A stretch of DNA of 64,000 nucleotides from NCBI GenBank assembly GCA_009937065.1, contig JAACDF010000019.1, positions 1-64,000 on the forward strand, written 5' to 3'. Positions 1-14,882 of this stretch are shown here, piece by piece (position 1 is the first letter of the stretch; every line of letters starts with the position of its first letter). Below the pieces are notes generated by a model. The model did no database searches, was not told where the DNA came from, and saw only the letters and a program-made list of their open reading frames with translations. Source of the DNA: Gammaproteobacteria bacterium. GTDB lineage: Bacteria; Pseudomonadota; Gammaproteobacteria; Pseudomonadales; Halieaceae. The translations under genes were made by a program, and so were the position numbers.

Positions 1-4095
<4,095 letters not shown>

Positions 4096-4108
4096 GTAGT
4101 CTCTCCCC

Positions 4109-7100
4109 TCAGAAGCCTGATGACTCGGACTCGAGATCGATATCGATACCGAGCGAGCGGATTTCTTTGATCAATACATTGAAGGATTCGGGCATACCCG
4201 GATCCATGCTGTGATCACCATCGACGATGTTCTTGTACATCTTCGTTCGACCTGCAACGTCATCTGACTTCACAGTCAACATCTCCTGCAACGTATGCGC
4301 GGCACCGTAAGCTTCGAGGGCCCACACTTCCATCTCACCGAAGCGCTGACCACCGAACTGCGCCTTACCACCCAGCGGCTGCTGAGTAACCAGACTGTAC
4401 GAACCGGTTGATCGTGCGTGCATCTTGTCGTCAACCAAGTGGTTTAGTTTCAACATGTACATGTAACCAACGGTCACCGGTCGATCAAACTCATCTCCCG
4501 TTCGACCGTCGTGAAGCACCAACTGTCCGCTGTCTGGCAAGTCCGCCATACGCAGCAGTGCTTTGATGCTCTCCTCGCTCGCACCATCGAATACAGGCGT
4601 GGCCATTGGCACGCCAGCACGGAGGTTTTGAGCCATCGCCAGCAATTCATCATCCGACAGACTATCTATGTCGGCATCTCGACGGCTGTCACTGGTGTGC
4701 GCGTAGATCTCCTTGAGGAACTCACGCAGCTTGGCCACTTTGACCTGCTGATCGAGCATCTCATTGATCTTCACGCCCAGACCACGTGCTGCCATGCCAA
4801 GGTGGGTTTCGAGAATCTGTCCCACGTTCATTCGCGACGGCACACCCAGTGGGTTGAGAACAATATCGATTGGCTCACCGTTCTCGTCGTAGGGCATGTC
4901 TTCAACAGGCATGATGACTGAGATCACACCCTTGTTACCATGACGTCCCGCCATCTTGTCACCCGGCTGGATTCGTCGCTTAACAGCGAGGTAAACCTTA
5001 ACGATCTTAAGAACGCCGGGCGCTAAATCATCACCGCTTTGGAGCTTCTCTTTCTTCGCCTCAAAGCGTTCTTCGAGAAGCTGGTTCTGCTCTTCAAGCA
5101 AACGCTGTGCAGATGCCAACTGATTGTTGAGCTCTGAATCAGAGAACTTGAGCTTAAACCACTGCTCGCGATCGAGACCAGCAAGCACATCCGAATCGAT
5201 TTTGGTGCCCTTTGAAAGACCACCACCTGAAACGGTTGTCTGACCATTCAGCAAGCCCGCAAGACGTGCAAAGGTCGCTTCCTCATAGATACGGAGCTCT
5301 TCTTTCAAATCTTTGCGGTAATCAGCCAGCTGAGACGCCTCGATCTGCTTGGCTCGCGAATCTTTCTCCAGGCCATCACGCGTAAAGACCTGGACGTCGA
5401 TGACGGTACCTTTGTAGCTCGAAGGAACGCGCAGCGAAGTATCCTTAACATCAGATGCCTTCTCACCAAAGATCGCACGTAGCAGCTTCTCTTCAGGTGT
5501 CAGCTGAGTCTCACCTTTCGGCGTGACCTTACCCACCAGAATGTCTCCGGCATCCACCTCAGCACCTATGTAAACAATACCTGACTCGTCGAGTTTGCTA
5601 AGTGCGCCCTCGCCAACATTTGGGATATCCGCAGAGATTTCCTCGGCGCCCAACTTGGTATCACGAGCAATACAGGTTAATTCCTGAATGTGGATCGTAG
5701 TCAAACGATCCTCTTCTACCACACGCTCAGAAACGAGAATCGAATCCTCGAAGTTGTAGCCATTCCAGGGCATGAACGCGATGCGCATGTTCTGTCCTAG
5801 CGCAAGCTCACCAAGGTCAACCGAAGGACCGTCAGCAAGAATGTCGCCACGAGCAACAGAGTCACCAGGGCTCACAATCGGACGCTGATTCACGCAGGTG
5901 TTCTGGTTAGAGCGCTTGTACTTAGTGAGGTTATAAATGTCGACAGGCGACTCGTCCTGACCCACTTCTGCCGGGTTTACGCGGACCACGATCCGCGACG
6001 CATCAACCGAATCGACAATACCACCACGAGACGCAACCTCACACACGCCAGAGTCACGTGCTACGTAACGCTCCATACCGGTACCAACAAGTGGCGCCTG
6101 AGTTTTGAGCGTTGGCACGGCCTGACGTTGCATGTTTGAACCCATCAGAGCCCGGTTCGCATCGTCGTGCTCGAGGAAGGGGATGAGTGCCGCCGCAATC
6201 GATACAACCTGTTTTGGCGATACATCCATGAAGTCCACTTCAGATGCGGGCTTAACGGTGAACTCATTCATTGTCCGAACGTTAATCAACTCATCAACAA
6301 AGCGATTGCCCTCATCAATCGTGGCCGAAGCCTGAGCAATAACGTGATTTGCTTCGTTAATCGCAGAGAGGTACTCAATCTCGTCGGTTACCACACCGTC
6401 GATCACCTTACGATAAGGAGACTCTAGGAACCCATATTCGTTGGTTCGCGCATAGGCCGCCAATGAGTTGATCAGACCAATGTTTGGACCTTCCGGTGTT
6501 TCAATCGGACAGACGCGGCCGTAGTGGGTTGGGTGTACGTCTCGCACCTCGAAGCCCGCTCGCTCTCGCGTAAGACCACCTGGGCCCAATGCTGAAACGC
6601 GACGCTTGTGCGTCACCTCTGACAGCGGGTTGTTTTGATCCATGAACTGAGACAGCTGGCTAGAACCAAAGAATTCTTTAACGGCAGCCGATACTGGCTT
6701 GGCGTTGATCAGGTCCTGCGGCATCAAGCCTTCGCTCTCCGCCATGGACAAGCGCTCTTTGACTGCGCGTTCAACACGGACGAGGCCAACACGGAACTGA
6801 TTCTCAGCCATCTCACCCACTGAACGAATGCGGCGGTTACCCAAATGGTCGATGTCATCGACGACACCCTTACCATTTCGAATATCCACCAACGCAGTCA
6901 ATACGGCTACGATGTCTTCTTTATCGAGCGTACCGCTGCCAGTCACCTCGTCACGACCCAGACGACGGTTGAACTTCATGCGGCCAACGCCAGAGAGATC
7001 GTAACGATCTGCTGAGAAGAACAAGTTCTGGAAAAGGTTCTCAGCTGACTCCTTGGTGGGCGGCTCGCCCGGGCGCATCATGCGGTAAATTTCAACCAGC

Positions 7101-8200
7101 GCCTCAAGCTCAGTCCGCGTACTATCACCGGCCAGCGTATCGGAGATAAACGGACCACAATCGATCTCGTTCGTGTAGATGGTCTCGATAGTCTCGATGC
7201 CTTTCTCACGCAGCCCGTTAAGTACTTCTTCTGTCAACTCACCATTGCACTCAAGAAGGACCTCGCCACTGGCCGTGTCAATAACTGCTTTCGCAACACG
7301 ACGGCCAACGAGGTACTCGTCAGGTACCGCAAGGAGATCAACACCCGCATTTTCTAGCTCACGAATGTGACGCGCTGTAATACGACGACCGCGTTCAACA
7401 AGTACCTTGTCACCCGCCATGATGTCGAACACTGCCATATCACCCTGGAGGCGCTTAGGCACCAGTGTCATGGTCGCGAGGTGCTCATCGTTGAGCTGAA
7501 AGGTTGTGGTCTCGTAGAACACCTCAAGGATGTCCTCTGACTCATAACCCAAGGCACGCAACAGTACCGTCGCAGGCAACTTCCGACGACGGTCAATTCG
7601 TGCAAAAACCTGGTCCTTGGGATCAAACTCGAAGTCCAGCCATGACCCGCGGTAAGGAATAATACGTGCGCTATACAGCAGCTTGCCGCTGGAGTGGGTT
7701 TTCCCTCGATCGTGATCGAAGAATACACCGGGCGAGCGGTGAAGCTGAGATACGATTACACGCTCGGTACCATTAATGACGAAGGTACCGTTATCGGTCA
7801 TGAGCGGAATCTCGCCCATGTAAACGTCCTGCTCTTTGATGTCCTTGATGGACTTTGTGCTCGCCTCTTTGTCATAGATGATGAGACGGACTTTGACACG
7901 CAGCGCGCAGGCATAGGTTGTGCCGCGCAACACACACTCATCAACGTCAAAAACGGGGGTGCCCAGAGAGTAATCCACATACTCCAAAGCCGCGTTCCCG
8001 CTGTAACTCACAATGGGGAATACGGACCGGAAAGCTGCGTGCAAACCATAGTCGCCGCGCTCATCTACCGGGGTGTCAGACTGAGTGAACTTCCGATAGG
8101 AATCCAGCTGGATAGCCAGCAGATAGGGGATATCCATCACCTTCGGCATTGAGCCAAAATCTTTGCGAAGGCGCTTCTTCTCTGTAAACGAGTAAGTCAT
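4109..8200 (-). CDS. rpoB: RNA polymerase subunit beta
   Basis: 1363-residue beta subunit, close to the usual 1342-1360 of gammaproteobacteria. It begins [16 protein letters not shown]. The rifampicin-pocket region [16 protein letters not shown], followed by an [16 protein letters not shown]-like stretch, matches the rpoB family and carries the normal drug-sensitive residues as far as can be read. The C-terminal part has [22 protein letters not shown] Shine-Dalgarno precedes the ATG. It is co-transcribed with rplJL upstream and rpoC downstream, with a hairpin in the rplL-rpoB spacer that may attenuate or be processed. Confidence 0.99.
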   Translation of the reverse strand: MTYSFTEKKRLRKDFGSMPKVMDIPYLLAIQLDSYRKFTQSDTPVDERGDYGLHAAFRSVFPIVSYSGNAALEYVDYSLGTPVFDVDECVLRGTTYACALRVKVRLIIYDKEASTKSIKDIKEQDVYMGEIPLMTDNGTFVINGTERVIVSQLHRSPGVFFDHDRGKTHSSGKLLYSARIIPYRGSWLDFEFDPKDQVFARIDRRRKLPATVLLRALGYESEDILEVFYETTTFQLNDEHLATMTLVPKRLQGDMAVFDIMAGDKVLVERGRRITARHIRELENAGVDLLAVPDEYLVGRRVAKAVIDTASGEVLLECNGELTEEVLNGLREKGIETIETIYTNEIDCGPFISDTLAGDSTRTELEALVEIYRMMRPGEPPTKESAENLFQNLFFSADRYDLSGVGRMKFNRRLGRDEVTGSGTLDKEDIVAVLTALVDIRNGKGVVDDIDHLGNRRIRSVGEMAENQFRVGLVRVERAVKERLSMAESEGLMPQDLINAKPVSAAVKEFFGSSQLSQFMDQNNPLSEVTHKRRVSALGPGGLTRERAGFEVRDVHPTHYGRVCPIETPEGPNIGLINSLAAYARTNEYGFLESPYRKVIDGVVTDEIEYLSAINEANHVIAQASATIDEGNRFVDELINVRTMNEFTVKPASEVDFMDVSPKQVVSIAAALIPFLEHDDANRALMGSNMQRQAVPTLKTQAPLVGTGMERYVARDSGVCEVASRGGIVDSVDASRIVVRVNPAEVGQDESPVDIYNLTKYKRSNQNTCVNQRPIVSPGDSVARGDILADGPSVDLGELALGQNMRIAFMPWNGYNFEDSILVSERVVEEDRLTTIHIQELTCIARDTKLGAEEISADIPNVGEGALSKLDESGIVYIGAEVDAGDILVGKVTPKGETQLTPEEKLLRAIFGEKASDVKDTSLRVPSSYKGTVIDVQVFTRDGLEKDSRAKQIEASQLADYRKDLKEELRIYEEATFARLAGLLNGQTTVSGGGLSKGTKIDSDVLAGLDREQWFKLKFSDSELNNQLASAQRLLEEQNQLLEERFEAKKEKLQSGDDLAPGVLKIVKVYLAVKRRIQPGDKMAGRHGNKGVISVIMPVEDMPYDENGEPIDIVLNPLGVPSRMNVGQILETHLGMAARGLGVKINEMLDQQVKVAKLREFLKEIYAHTSDSRRDADIDSLSDDELLAMAQNLRAGVPMATPVFDGASEESIKALLRMADLPDSGQLVLHDGRTGDEFDRPVTVGYMYMLKLNHLVDDKMHARSTGSYSLVTQQPLGGKAQFGGQRFGEMEVWALEAYGAAHTLQEMLTVKSDDVAGRTKMYKNIVDGDHSMDPGMPESFNVLIKEIRSLGIDIDLESESSGF

Positions 8201-8288
8201 TGATACTCCTCAACGAATGTCGTCGACCGAGGCCGACACTAATGGCATAACGCCATAAACAACCGGCTGCTAGAACCGGGAAAAGGCC

Positions 8289-8305
8289 GGTGCGCAGTGC
8301 GCACC
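8289..8305 (-). terminator. hairpin in rplL-rpoB spacer (possible attenuator or processing site)
   Basis: GGTGCGC/GCGCACC forms a 7-bp perfect stem with a 3-nt loop. In the transcript it is followed by GGCCTTTTCCC, only a short T run. In E. coli the same spacer holds a partial terminator and an RNase III site that lower rpoBC expression relative to the ribosomal genes. A similar role here is inferred from position. Confidence 0.4.
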
Positions 8306-8339
8306 AGCCCGGACCTGCAAATCTGCAATCCTGGACGGA

Positions 8340-8723
8340 TCACTTAAGCTCGACTGAACCGCCAGCTTCTTCGATTTGCGACTTGATGTCCTCAGCGTCT
8401 TCTTTACTAACGCCTTCCTTGACGGCTGATGGCGCACCATCAACCAGGCCCTTCGCCTCTTTAAGGCCCAGACCAGTGATCGCGCGAACCGCCTTGATCA
8501 CGTTGACTTTCTTCTCACCTGCGGAAGCGAGGATGACGTCGAATTCAGTCTGCTCAGCTGCTGCTGCGCCACCTGCATCGCCACCCGCTGCTGGCGCTGC
8601 CACTGCAACGGCTGCTGCAGCTGATACGCCAAACTTCTCTTCCATCGCCTCAACCAACGCAACAATATCCATTACGCTCATTTCTGCGATTGCATCAAGG
8701 ATTTCTTCCTTTGAAATTGCCAT
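8340..8723 (-). CDS. rplL: 50S ribosomal protein L7/L12
   Basis: 127 residues. The N-terminal dimerisation helices ([21 protein letters not shown]) are followed by an Ala/Gly-rich hinge at about 40-60 and the C-terminal factor-binding domain ([21 protein letters not shown]). L7/L12 forms the ribosomal stalk on L10 and recruits the GTPase translation factors, including the Tuf encoded upstream. An AGGAGAG Shine-Dalgarno precedes the ATG. It lies 36 nt after rplJ, so stalk proteins L10 and L12 are co-expressed and presumably share L10 autoregulation. Confidence 0.99.
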   Translation of the reverse strand: MAISKEEILDAIAEMSVMDIVALVEAMEEKFGVSAAAAVAVAAPAAGGDAGGAAAAEQTEFDVILASAGEKKVNVIKAVRAITGLGLKEAKGLVDGAPSAVKEGVSKEDAEDIKSQIEEAGGSVELK

Positions 8724-8759
8724 GTTTATCTCTCCTAAAATGTGTAGTCGAGCACCCGC

Positions 8760-9290
8760 TTACGCGGACTGCTCTTTCTGATCACGAACCGCCGCCAATG
8801 TACGAACGAGCTTGCTTGGTACTTCGTTAATCGTACGAACAAGCTTGCCGACAGGCGCCTGCATAACGCTCATCAACGATGCGAGTGCTTGCTCTCGAGT
8901 TGGCAGTTTCGCCAACACGTCGAGCTGATCTGCACCCAGCAACTTACCGCTGACAGACAATGCTTTGACTTCGAATTCGCTGTTTTCTTTAGCGAAATCT
9001 TTGAACAACCGAGCCGCTGCACCGGGATCTTCCATCGAAAATCCAAAGATGGACGGACCTACTAATGTGTCGGTGACGCATTCGTAGTCAGTACCTTCCA
9101 ATGCACGCTTTGCGAGTGTGTTGCGAACAACACGCAAATTAATTTGATTCTCGCGAGCGGTGGCGCGGAGCGTCGTCATGTCATTCGATGCCACGCCTCG
9201 GGCGTCAGCAATAACGAGTGACAAAGCACTGGCCGCCGTCTCGTTGACTTCAGCGACGATCGCTTTCTTCTCTTCGAGTCCAATTGCCAC
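8760..9290 (-). CDS. rplJ: 50S ribosomal protein L10
   Basis: 176 residues with a GTG start read as [19 protein letters not shown], preceded by AGGAG at 6-nt spacing. L10 anchors L7/L12 dimers to 23S rRNA at the stalk base. The globular domain spans about 1-130 and the C-terminal helix that binds L12 about 135-170. Spacing from rplA is 272 nt, which houses the leader RNA through which L10-L12 normally represses its own operon. Confidence 0.98.
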   Translation of the reverse strand: MAIGLEEKKAIVAEVNETAASALSLVIADARGVASNDMTTLRATARENQINLRVVRNTLAKRALEGTDYECVTDTLVGPSIFGFSMEDPGAAARLFKDFAKENSEFEVKALSVSGKLLGADQLDVLAKLPTREQALASLMSVMQAPVGKLVRTINEVPSKLVRTLAAVRDQKEQSA

Positions 9291-9440
9291 GGAACTACTC
9301 CTATGGTTTATGCCAAGGCCATAACACTGCTATGACCACCCTAGGTGAACGGATTCACCATCTGCGTAGGTTGAACACTACCGGCTTCGTTTAAGGAGAC
9401 TGGCTCCCCCTACGGTCTTTGATAGTCCCGCGTCCTGCTA
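9291..9440 (-). ncRNA. probable L10 leader (autoregulatory 5' region of rplJL)
   Basis: A long untranslated stretch precedes rplJ. Read on the minus strand it can fold into several hairpins, for example GGTGAA-TCC-GTTCACC and GGTCATA...TATGGCC, just before the AGGAG of rplJ. In gammaproteobacteria this interval carries the L10 leader, to which L10-(L12)4 binds to repress translation. I identify it from location and hairpins, not from a full consensus match. The boundaries are approximate, and no clear promoter could be assigned in 9441-9562. Confidence 0.5.
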
Positions 9441-9562
9441 GGGGCTATGCCCACACACTCTGCTTAAGACTTCAAAGTGGAGTGCTCAGTTGCTGCACTC
9501 CAAACTCGCCCAACAGCGACGAGCTCGCCCCGGAGTTTCACCCGGAGCAAATTCTTACTTCA

Positions 9563-10258
9563 TTAAAATTCGATTGCGCTGTGATCGATGGTCACGCCGG
9601 GACCCATAGTGGTCGACAGCGTTATCTTGCGGAAATAAACGCCTTTCGATGCCGCTGGCTTAGCCTTTTTAAGGTCCGCTAAGACAGCGAGAAGGTTCCC
9701 TTCAATTGCCGCAGGTTCGAAATCGATCTTACCGATACCACCATGAATAATGCCGTTCTTGTCTGTACGGAAACGCATCTGACCCGCCTTGGCATTTTGT
9801 ACCGCAGCTGTGATATCAGGCGTCACCGTACCCGTCTTCGGGTTGGGCATAAGACCGCGAGGACCCAAAACCTGTCCTAACTGACCAACAACGCGCATGG
9901 CGTCGGGCGATGCAATAACGACATCGAAATCCATCATGCCGCCCTTGATTTGCTCTGCCAGATCTTCCATGCCAACCAAATCGGCACCTGCTTCTTTTGC
10001 CTTGTCTGCGTTTTCACCCTGAGTAAAAACGGCGACGCGTACCTCTGAACCTGTTCCATGTGGAAGCGTTGTAGCACCTCTGACACCTTGATCAGATTTG
10101 CGAGCGTCCACACCAAGATTCACGGCCACCTCAACTGACTCATTAAACTTAGCTGTCGCCGTTTCCTTAAGAATTGCGATTGCCTCGTCCAAGGGATAGC
10201 TCTTTTCTGCGTCTACGCGCTCACGAAACGCTTTCACGCGCTTAGATAACTTAGCCAT
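9563..10258 (-). CDS. rplA: 50S ribosomal protein L1
   Basis: 231 residues starting [16 protein letters not shown]. The ORF track adds 23 upstream residues that overlap rplK and are not part of L1. The L1 signature appears around [17 protein letters not shown]1 binds 23S rRNA at the E-site stalk and classically represses the rplKA operon. Only one nucleotide separates it from the rplK stop, indicating translational coupling. Confidence 0.98.
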   Translation of the reverse strand: MAKLSKRVKAFRERVDAEKSYPLDEAIAILKETATAKFNESVEVAVNLGVDARKSDQGVRGATTLPHGTGSEVRVAVFTQGENADKAKEAGADLVGMEDLAEQIKGGMMDFDVVIASPDAMRVVGQLGQVLGPRGLMPNPKTGTVTPDITAAVQNAKAGQMRFRTDKNGIIHGGIGKIDFEPAAIEGNLLAVLADLKKAKPAASKGVYFRKITLSTTMGPGVTIDHSAIEF

Positions 10259-10259
10259 C

Positions 10260-10694
10260 TTAAACAACTCCCTCTGTATCAATACCAGCTGCACGAGCAC
10301 TACCTGCAATGGTTCGAACCGCCGCATCCATATCAGCCGCAGTCAGATCGGGCCATTTTTGGGTAGCCACCTCTTCCAACTGAGCGCGCGTTACTTTTGC
10401 AACCTTCTCAGTGTTAGGCCGGCCTGAACCACTCTTGATACCCGCAATCTTCTTTAAAAGAACCGACGCAGGTGGCGTCTTTTTGATAAACGTGAAAGAT
10501 TTGTCGCTGTAGACAGTAATGACTACCGGAATTGGAAGCCCTGGTTCAACACTCTGGGTTTCTGCGTTAAACGCCTTACAGAACTCCATAATGTTGACGC
10601 CCTTTTGACCCAGCGCTGGGCCTACGGGCGGCGAGGGATTCGCCTGGCCGGCAGGGATTTGCAGCTTGATGTAGCCGTCAATTTTCTTTGCCAT
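10260..10694 (-). CDS. rplK: 50S ribosomal protein L11
   Basis: 144 residues from [16 protein letters not shown]. The track start eight codons earlier is rejected because the canonical L11 N-terminus and a GGAG Shine-Dalgarno fit this ATG. It contains the [19 protein letters not shown] segment typical of L11, which contacts the GTPase-associated centre of 23S rRNA. The C-terminal rRNA-binding domain is complete. It is followed after 1 nt by rplA. Confidence 0.98.
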   Translation of the reverse strand: MAKKIDGYIKLQIPAGQANPSPPVGPALGQKGVNIMEFCKAFNAETQSVEPGLPIPVVITVYSDKSFTFIKKTPPASVLLKKIAGIKSGSGRPNTEKVAKVTRAQLEEVATQKWPDLTAADMDAAVRTIAGSARAAGIDTEGVV

Positions 10695-10802
10695 GTTGTT
10701 AACTCCTGGGTGCAAACGCCGTTGTAGTCGAACTACGCGGGCTCCCCAACTAAGGCCGCTGTAAGCGGCGTTTACCTTCCACTGCTCTCGCAGTGACTGC
10801 GA

Positions 10803-11336
10803 TCAGCCTTTCTCGACTTGACCGAATTCCAACTCTACGGGCGTCGACCGACCGAAGATCAAAACAGCCACATTCAAGCGGCTTTTTTCATAATTCACAC
10901 TTTCAACAACACCATTGAAGTCGTTGAACGGACCATCAATAACGCGAACCATTTCACCAGGCTCAAAGACGGTCTTGGGCTTAGGCTGATCAACACCTGC
11001 CTCAACTCTCTGAAGGATGGCATTCGCCTCCGCTTCAGTAATCGGCGCGGGCCGATCCGCTTTTCCACCGATGAAACCCAGCACTCGAGGCGTATCTTTG
11101 ACCAAATGCCAGGTATCGTCGTCGAGCTCCATTTGCACCAAGACGTATCCGGGGAAAAACTTTCGTTCACTCTTACGCTTCTGGCCGCCTTTCATCTCAA
11201 TCACTTCCTCAGTCGGAACAATGATTTCGCCAAAACGGTCCTGCATAGCGAAGCGCTCGATACGCTCCTTGAGAGCGACGGCCACTTTTTTCTCATACTG
11301 AGAAAATGCGTGTACTACATACCAACGTAAAGCCAT
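10803..11336 (-). CDS. nusG: transcription termination/antitermination factor NusG
   Basis: 177 residues starting [19 protein letters not shown], the conserved NusG N-terminal domain that binds RNA polymerase. The C-terminal KOW domain ([19 protein letters not shown]) at about 125-177 contacts Rho or ribosomal protein S10. It lies 9 nt after secE and 108 nt before rplK, the standard secE-nusG-rplK order. Confidence 0.99.
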   Translation of the reverse strand: MALRWYVVHAFSQYEKKVAVALKERIERFAMQDRFGEIIVPTEEVIEMKGGQKRKSERKFFPGYVLVQMELDDDTWHLVKDTPRVLGFIGGKADRPAPITEAEANAILQRVEAGVDQPKPKTVFEPGEMVRVIDGPFNDFNGVVESVNYEKSRLNVAVLIFGRSTPVELEFGQVEKG

Positions 11337-11345
11337 GCTCTATTC

Positions 11346-11705
11346 CTAACCCAGCAAAAGTGAGGCAATCCAGCCGAGGAAACTGTCCAGCGCCCAAAAG
11401 AACAATCCGCACAGCACAACGAATATCAGAACGATAATGGTCGTTTGTGTCGTCTCTTGTCGCGTAGGCCAGATCACCTTGCGGATCTCTGTTCGTGCTC
11501 CCTTGATCATCGACCAAGCAGAGGCACCCTTTTCCGTCGTTACTGCTACAGACATCGCAATTCCGGCCACGACCAGCATTGCGATGACACGGTACAGCAG
11601 CGACTCATCACTGAAATAGCTATTGCCGTAGATACCAGCGCCCAGCAACAGAGCGACGAGTAACCACTTCACGCTATCGAGCTTATTGCCCGCAGCTTCA
11701 CTCAT
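11346..11705 (-). CDS. secE: preprotein translocase subunit SecE
   Basis: 119 residues, MSEAAGNKLDSVKWLLVALL. The track start is a TTG two codons upstream; AAGGA at 6-nt spacing selects the ATG at 11705. There are three hydrophobic segments at about 14-34, 40-60 and 90-115, as in the three-helix SecE of E. coli. The conserved cytoplasmic amphipathic region ends in EIRKVIWPTRQET. SecE clamps SecY in the inner-membrane SecYEG channel. The gene pairs with nusG as usual. Confidence 0.97.
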   Translation of the reverse strand: MSEAAGNKLDSVKWLLVALLLGAGIYGNSYFSDESLLYRVIAMLVVAGIAMSVAVTTEKGASAWSMIKGARTEIRKVIWPTRQETTQTTIIVLIFVVLCGLFFWALDSFLGWIASLLLG

Positions 11706-11773
11706 ATCCAATCCTTTTCAGAGAGCAAAACTCGCCCTCGTAAATACTGCGCCACCCTCGTATTGGATGAGAG

Positions 11774-11849
<76 letters not shown>

Positions 11850-11892
11850 ATCACATCTGTAAGCCGCCCATCACCGAATCGGCAGAGACGAC

Positions 11893-11923
11893 AAAGCCGA
11901 ACGCGCCACAGGGGCGGTCCGGC
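11893..11923 (-). terminator. possible terminator/attenuator after tuf
   Basis: The transcript can pair GCCG...CGGC with an inner CGCC-CCTGT-GGCG stem, followed by TTTGTCGTCTCT. The stem has an internal loop and the T run is interrupted, so it may only partly separate tuf from tRNA-Trp-secE-nusG. Confidence 0.35.
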
Positions 11924-11966
11924 TCAATTCGGGGGTGCGACGAATCGCGCCCCACAGTCTCACCGA

Positions 11967-13190
11967 TTACTCGATGATTTTTGCTACAACGCCAGCGCCA
12001 ACAGTTCGGCCACCCTCACGGATAGCGAAACGCAAACCTTCTTCCATAGCGATCGGAGCGATCAGAGTGGCAACAAAGTTCAGGTTATCACCTGGCATTA
12101 CCATCTCGACGCCAGCAGGCAACTCAACAGCACCTGTCACGTCAGTTGTACGGAAGTAGAACTGAGGACGGTAGCCTTTGAAGAATGGCGTGTGACGGCC
12201 TCCTTCGTCCTTAGACAGAACGTAGACTTCTGCTTCGAACTTGGTGTGTGGCTGCACTGAACCCGGTACAGAAAGAACCTGACCACGCTCAACATCGTCA
12301 CGCTTAGTACCACGCAGAAGAACACCAACGTTCTCACCCGCGCGACCTTCGTCAAGCAACTTGCGGAACATTTCAACACCCGTACATGTCGTCTTCGTTG
12401 TCTCGCGGATACCCACGATCTCGACTTCGTCACCTACGTTGATGATGCCGCGCTCAACACGACCTGTAACAACCGTGCCACGACCTGAGATTGAGAATAC
12501 GTCTTCAACGGGCATCAGGAATGGCTGGTCGATTGCGCGCTCTGGCTCAGGAATGTAAGAGTCGAGTGTCTCAACCAACGTCTTAACCGCTGTTGTGCCA
12601 AGACCGTTATCGTCTTCACCGTTCAACGCCATCAGTGCAGAACCGCAAATGATAGGGGTGTCGTCGCCAGGGAACTCGTAAGTGTCGAGCAATTCACGAA
12701 GCTCCATTTCAACGAGCTCTTTCATTTCCTCGAACTCTTCTGAATCAACGCCACCACAGTCTTCAGCAAGAAGATCGGCTTTGTTGAGGAAGACCACGAT
12801 GTATGGAACGCCTACCTGACGTGATAGCAGGATGTGCTCACGCGTTTGTGGCATTGGGCCATCAGTCGCGCCACATACCAAGATAGCGCCATCCATCTGC
12901 GCAGCACCTGTAATCATGTTCTTTACATAGTCCGCGTGTCCGGGGCAATCCACGTGTGCGTAGTGACGATCGTGAGACTCGTACTCAACGTGCGAAGTTG
13001 CGATCGTGATACCACGCTCACGCTCTTCAGGTGCATTATCGATACCGTCGAACGCAACCGCCACACCACCAAATACTTCAGAGCACACACGTGTCAACGC
13101 TGCAGTCAGTGTTGTCTTGCCGTGGTCAACGTGCCCAATTGTTCCCACGTTTACGTGGGGTTTATTACGCTCAAATGCTTCTTTAGCCAT
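11967..13190 (-). CDS. tuf: elongation factor Tu
   Basis: 407 residues starting [27 protein letters not shown]. The GTPase motifs [13 protein letters not shown] and NKAD are intact, followed by domains II and III. It delivers aminoacyl-tRNA to the ribosomal A site. The ATG has an AGGAGAG Shine-Dalgarno. It occupies the tufB position after thr-gly-tyr-thr tRNAs, so it is probably co-transcribed with them. A TATACT box about 85 nt upstream, without a good -35, might be an extra promoter. A second tuf copy in the str operon would be expected but is outside the window. Confidence 0.99.
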   Translation of the reverse strand: MAKEAFERNKPHVNVGTIGHVDHGKTTLTAALTRVCSEVFGGVAVAFDGIDNAPEERERGITIATSHVEYESHDRHYAHVDCPGHADYVKNMITGAAQMDGAILVCGATDGPMPQTREHILLSRQVGVPYIVVFLNKADLLAEDCGGVDSEEFEEMKELVEMELRELLDTYEFPGDDTPIICGSALMALNGEDDNGLGTTAVKTLVETLDSYIPEPERAIDQPFLMPVEDVFSISGRGTVVTGRVERGIINVGDEVEIVGIRETTKTTCTGVEMFRKLLDEGRAGENVGVLLRGTKRDDVERGQVLSVPGSVQPHTKFEAEVYVLSKDEGGRHTPFFKGYRPQFYFRTTDVTGAVELPAGVEMVMPGDNLNFVATLIAPIAMEEGLRFAIREGGRTVGAGVVAKIIE

Positions 13191-13352
13191 TGCGACCCTC
13201 TCCTGGTCAATTTCGCATTACTTCCCGACGCCAACGCGCCTTACTCAATTAAGCACACCTACCGCTGTGCACCTCACTCAGTATAGGCCGTGGCCTCTAC
13301 TGCTTTGACCGCCGGAGCGGTCGAACAAACACCCAGAGGCGCCTGCTCAAAT

Positions 13353-13428
<76 letters not shown>

Positions 13429-13448
13429 AAAAACTCATCGCCGGATCT

Positions 13449-13522
<74 letters not shown>

Positions 13523-13661
13523 AGTATTCAACCGCCGACGGTGGTCAAACCCAAAGCCTGCCGCCAGCTGACGGCTCATCGCTCTCGCGACAGGGCTTAT
13601 CCGGTTCAGCCCCCTTGTTCCACTCACAAAACACTGAGTCACCAGCGTCCCACATTATCCT

Positions 13662-13745
13662 TGGTGGAGGGGGGTGGATTCGAACCACCGAAGCTCGCGC
13701 GTCAGATTTACAGTCTGATCCCTTTGGCCACTCGGGAACCCCTCC
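13662..13745 (-). tRNA. tRNA-Tyr (GTA)
   Basis: 84 nt class II tRNA with a long variable arm and encoded CCA. The acceptor is GGAGGGG/CCCCTCC, and the anticodon GTA is flanked by CAGACT and AATCTG. It lies directly downstream of a strong promoter at 13758-13786, so the Tyr-Gly-Thr-tuf unit has its own start. Confidence 0.97.
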
Positions 13746-13757
13746 AGAAGGGCGCAC

Positions 13758-13786
13758 ATTCTCTAGATGTCAAGGAAGGGTGTCAA
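13758..13786 (-). promoter_or_regulatory. sigma70 promoter of tRNA-Tyr/Gly/Thr-tuf unit
   Basis: On the minus strand TTGACA (perfect -35), a 17-nt spacer and GAGAAT (4/6 match) are followed by the GC-rich discriminator GTGCGCCC. The predicted transcription start lies about 5 nt before tRNA-Tyr. A GC-rich discriminator is typical of stable-RNA promoters under stringent (ppGpp) control. The match in layout and discriminator to the promoter at 14132-14160 strengthens the call. Confidence 0.75.
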
Positions 13787-14018
13787 CACTAAATTTTACC
13801 CTCAAAATACCGCTTTAAGCCTGCGTTTGTCTTCGATTTGGCAAATGCGGACCAGCGGCTTTAATTTTCCCTCCTCGATCCTTTCAAAGACCCCGCCTAG
13901 GTACCCTCTGAATTCGGTCGCATTGATGGTCCGAACACGCGACTCAGATCTTGAAGAAAAGTGATCGCGCAGGCGAAGCTTAGGGCGCTGAAATGGCTAT
14001 TATTTTGAAACGATTAAA

Positions 14019-14094
14019 TGGAGCTGGCGAGAGGAATCGAACCCCCGACCGGCTGATTACAAATCAGCTGCTCTACCTACTGAGCTACGCCAGC
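14019..14094 (-). tRNA. tRNA-Thr (TGT)
   Basis: 76 nt with encoded CCA. The acceptor is GCTGGCG/CGCCAGC, and the anticodon loop TTTGTAA lies in a GCTGA/TCAGC stem. It is the first tRNA of the cluster (thrU position). The following 273 nt before tRNA-Tyr contain a second promoter but no gene that I can support. Confidence 0.97.
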
Positions 14095-14131
14095 TAGACG
14101 TTGGGTGAGCGGGTCACCACGAAGGGCGCAC

Positions 14132-14160
14132 ATAATCGTCAAGAGGCGCCCTCAGGTCAA
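14132..14160 (-). promoter_or_regulatory. sigma70 promoter of tRNA-Thr(TGT)
   Basis: Minus-strand TTGACC, 17-nt spacer, GATTAT, then GTGCGCCCTTC. The -35 overlaps the stop codon of coaX, so the promoter starts where the upstream gene ends. The 11-nt discriminator/start region is identical to that of the tRNA-Tyr promoter. Confidence 0.75.
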
Positions 14161-14882
14161 CCCCCATTTAACCAAAAATCCAAACCATCAAATACGAGTC
14201 CATCGACACGCTGACCCGCAAGCCCGAGCGCGACGAGTTCTGCGGCCGAGCCGCCCGTCAGGTAGACAGTGGCGTAAGGGTATCGAGCGATAACATGCTG
14301 ACAAGCTGCCAATAACGTCAGCCACGCACCTGACAATACACATCCCGCCGTATCAGTTCCCAGCGAGGTAGACGGCTCAGGAGCCTCGGAAAACCAAATT
14401 TTATCGGTATTTGCCAACAGAGCATCTCGCGCCAGAGCCACGCCCGGGAAAATATAGCCTCCTTGGTGTTGACCGTTCTCCAGAACATCAATTGTGCAGG
14501 CAGTACCCACATCTATGATGACAGCCGAGTCCTCGCCTCGCGCCTTGGTGGCCAAGAGGGCAAGCCATCGATCGACCCCCAACCGGTGAGGCTCCTCATA
14601 AGCATTCCGGACACCGGCAAACATCGCTGAACTGGATGCAAACTGAATCTGGCCAGCATTCAAAGAATCAAAAGCATCCCTGAGCTCCGAGGCGTATACG
14701 TCATCCCTGACGCATGACACAGCCACCTCGTAATGATGAGTGCTGTCGAGCACCGACAACCAAGCACGCAGGGCCTGCAGGTCACCCTGCCCCCCATCAA
14801 TCGCGGCATCACCATGACGTAACTGCCACTTGGTGGCGGTATTACCCGCGTCAACGAGGATACGCATCTCAACAGCGCTCAT
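14157..14882 (-). CDS. coaX: type III pantothenate kinase
   Basis: 241 residues of the ASKHA-fold CoaX family. It phosphorylates pantothenate, the first step of coenzyme A synthesis. The phosphate-1 motif DAGNTATKW is at about 11-19, GVDRWLALLA near 103, and DVGTACTIDV near 124. The start is MSAVEMRIL, whose ATG overlaps the birA stop as ATGA, implying coupling; an internal MRILVDAGN start is possible. The birA-coaX pair ahead of the tRNA-tuf cluster parallels birA-coaA in E. coli, with a non-homologous kinase in the same slot. Confidence 0.95.
   Translation of the reverse strand: MSAVEMRILVDAGNTATKWQLRHGDAAIDGGQGDLQALRAWLSVLDSTHHYEVAVSCVRDDVYASELRDAFDSLNAGQIQFASSSAMFAGVRNAYEEPHRLGVDRWLALLATKARGEDSAVIIDVGTACTIDVLENGQHQGGYIFPGVALARDALLANTDKIWFSEAPEPSTSLGTDTAGCVLSGAWLTLLAACQHVIARYPYATVYLTGGSAAELVALGLAGQRVDGLVFDGLDFWLNGG

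Noticed and set aside
8290-8781. Plus-strand 163-aa Ser/Ala/Thr-rich ORF
   Set aside because: Exact antisense of rplL, whose alanine-rich hinge creates open complementary frames.
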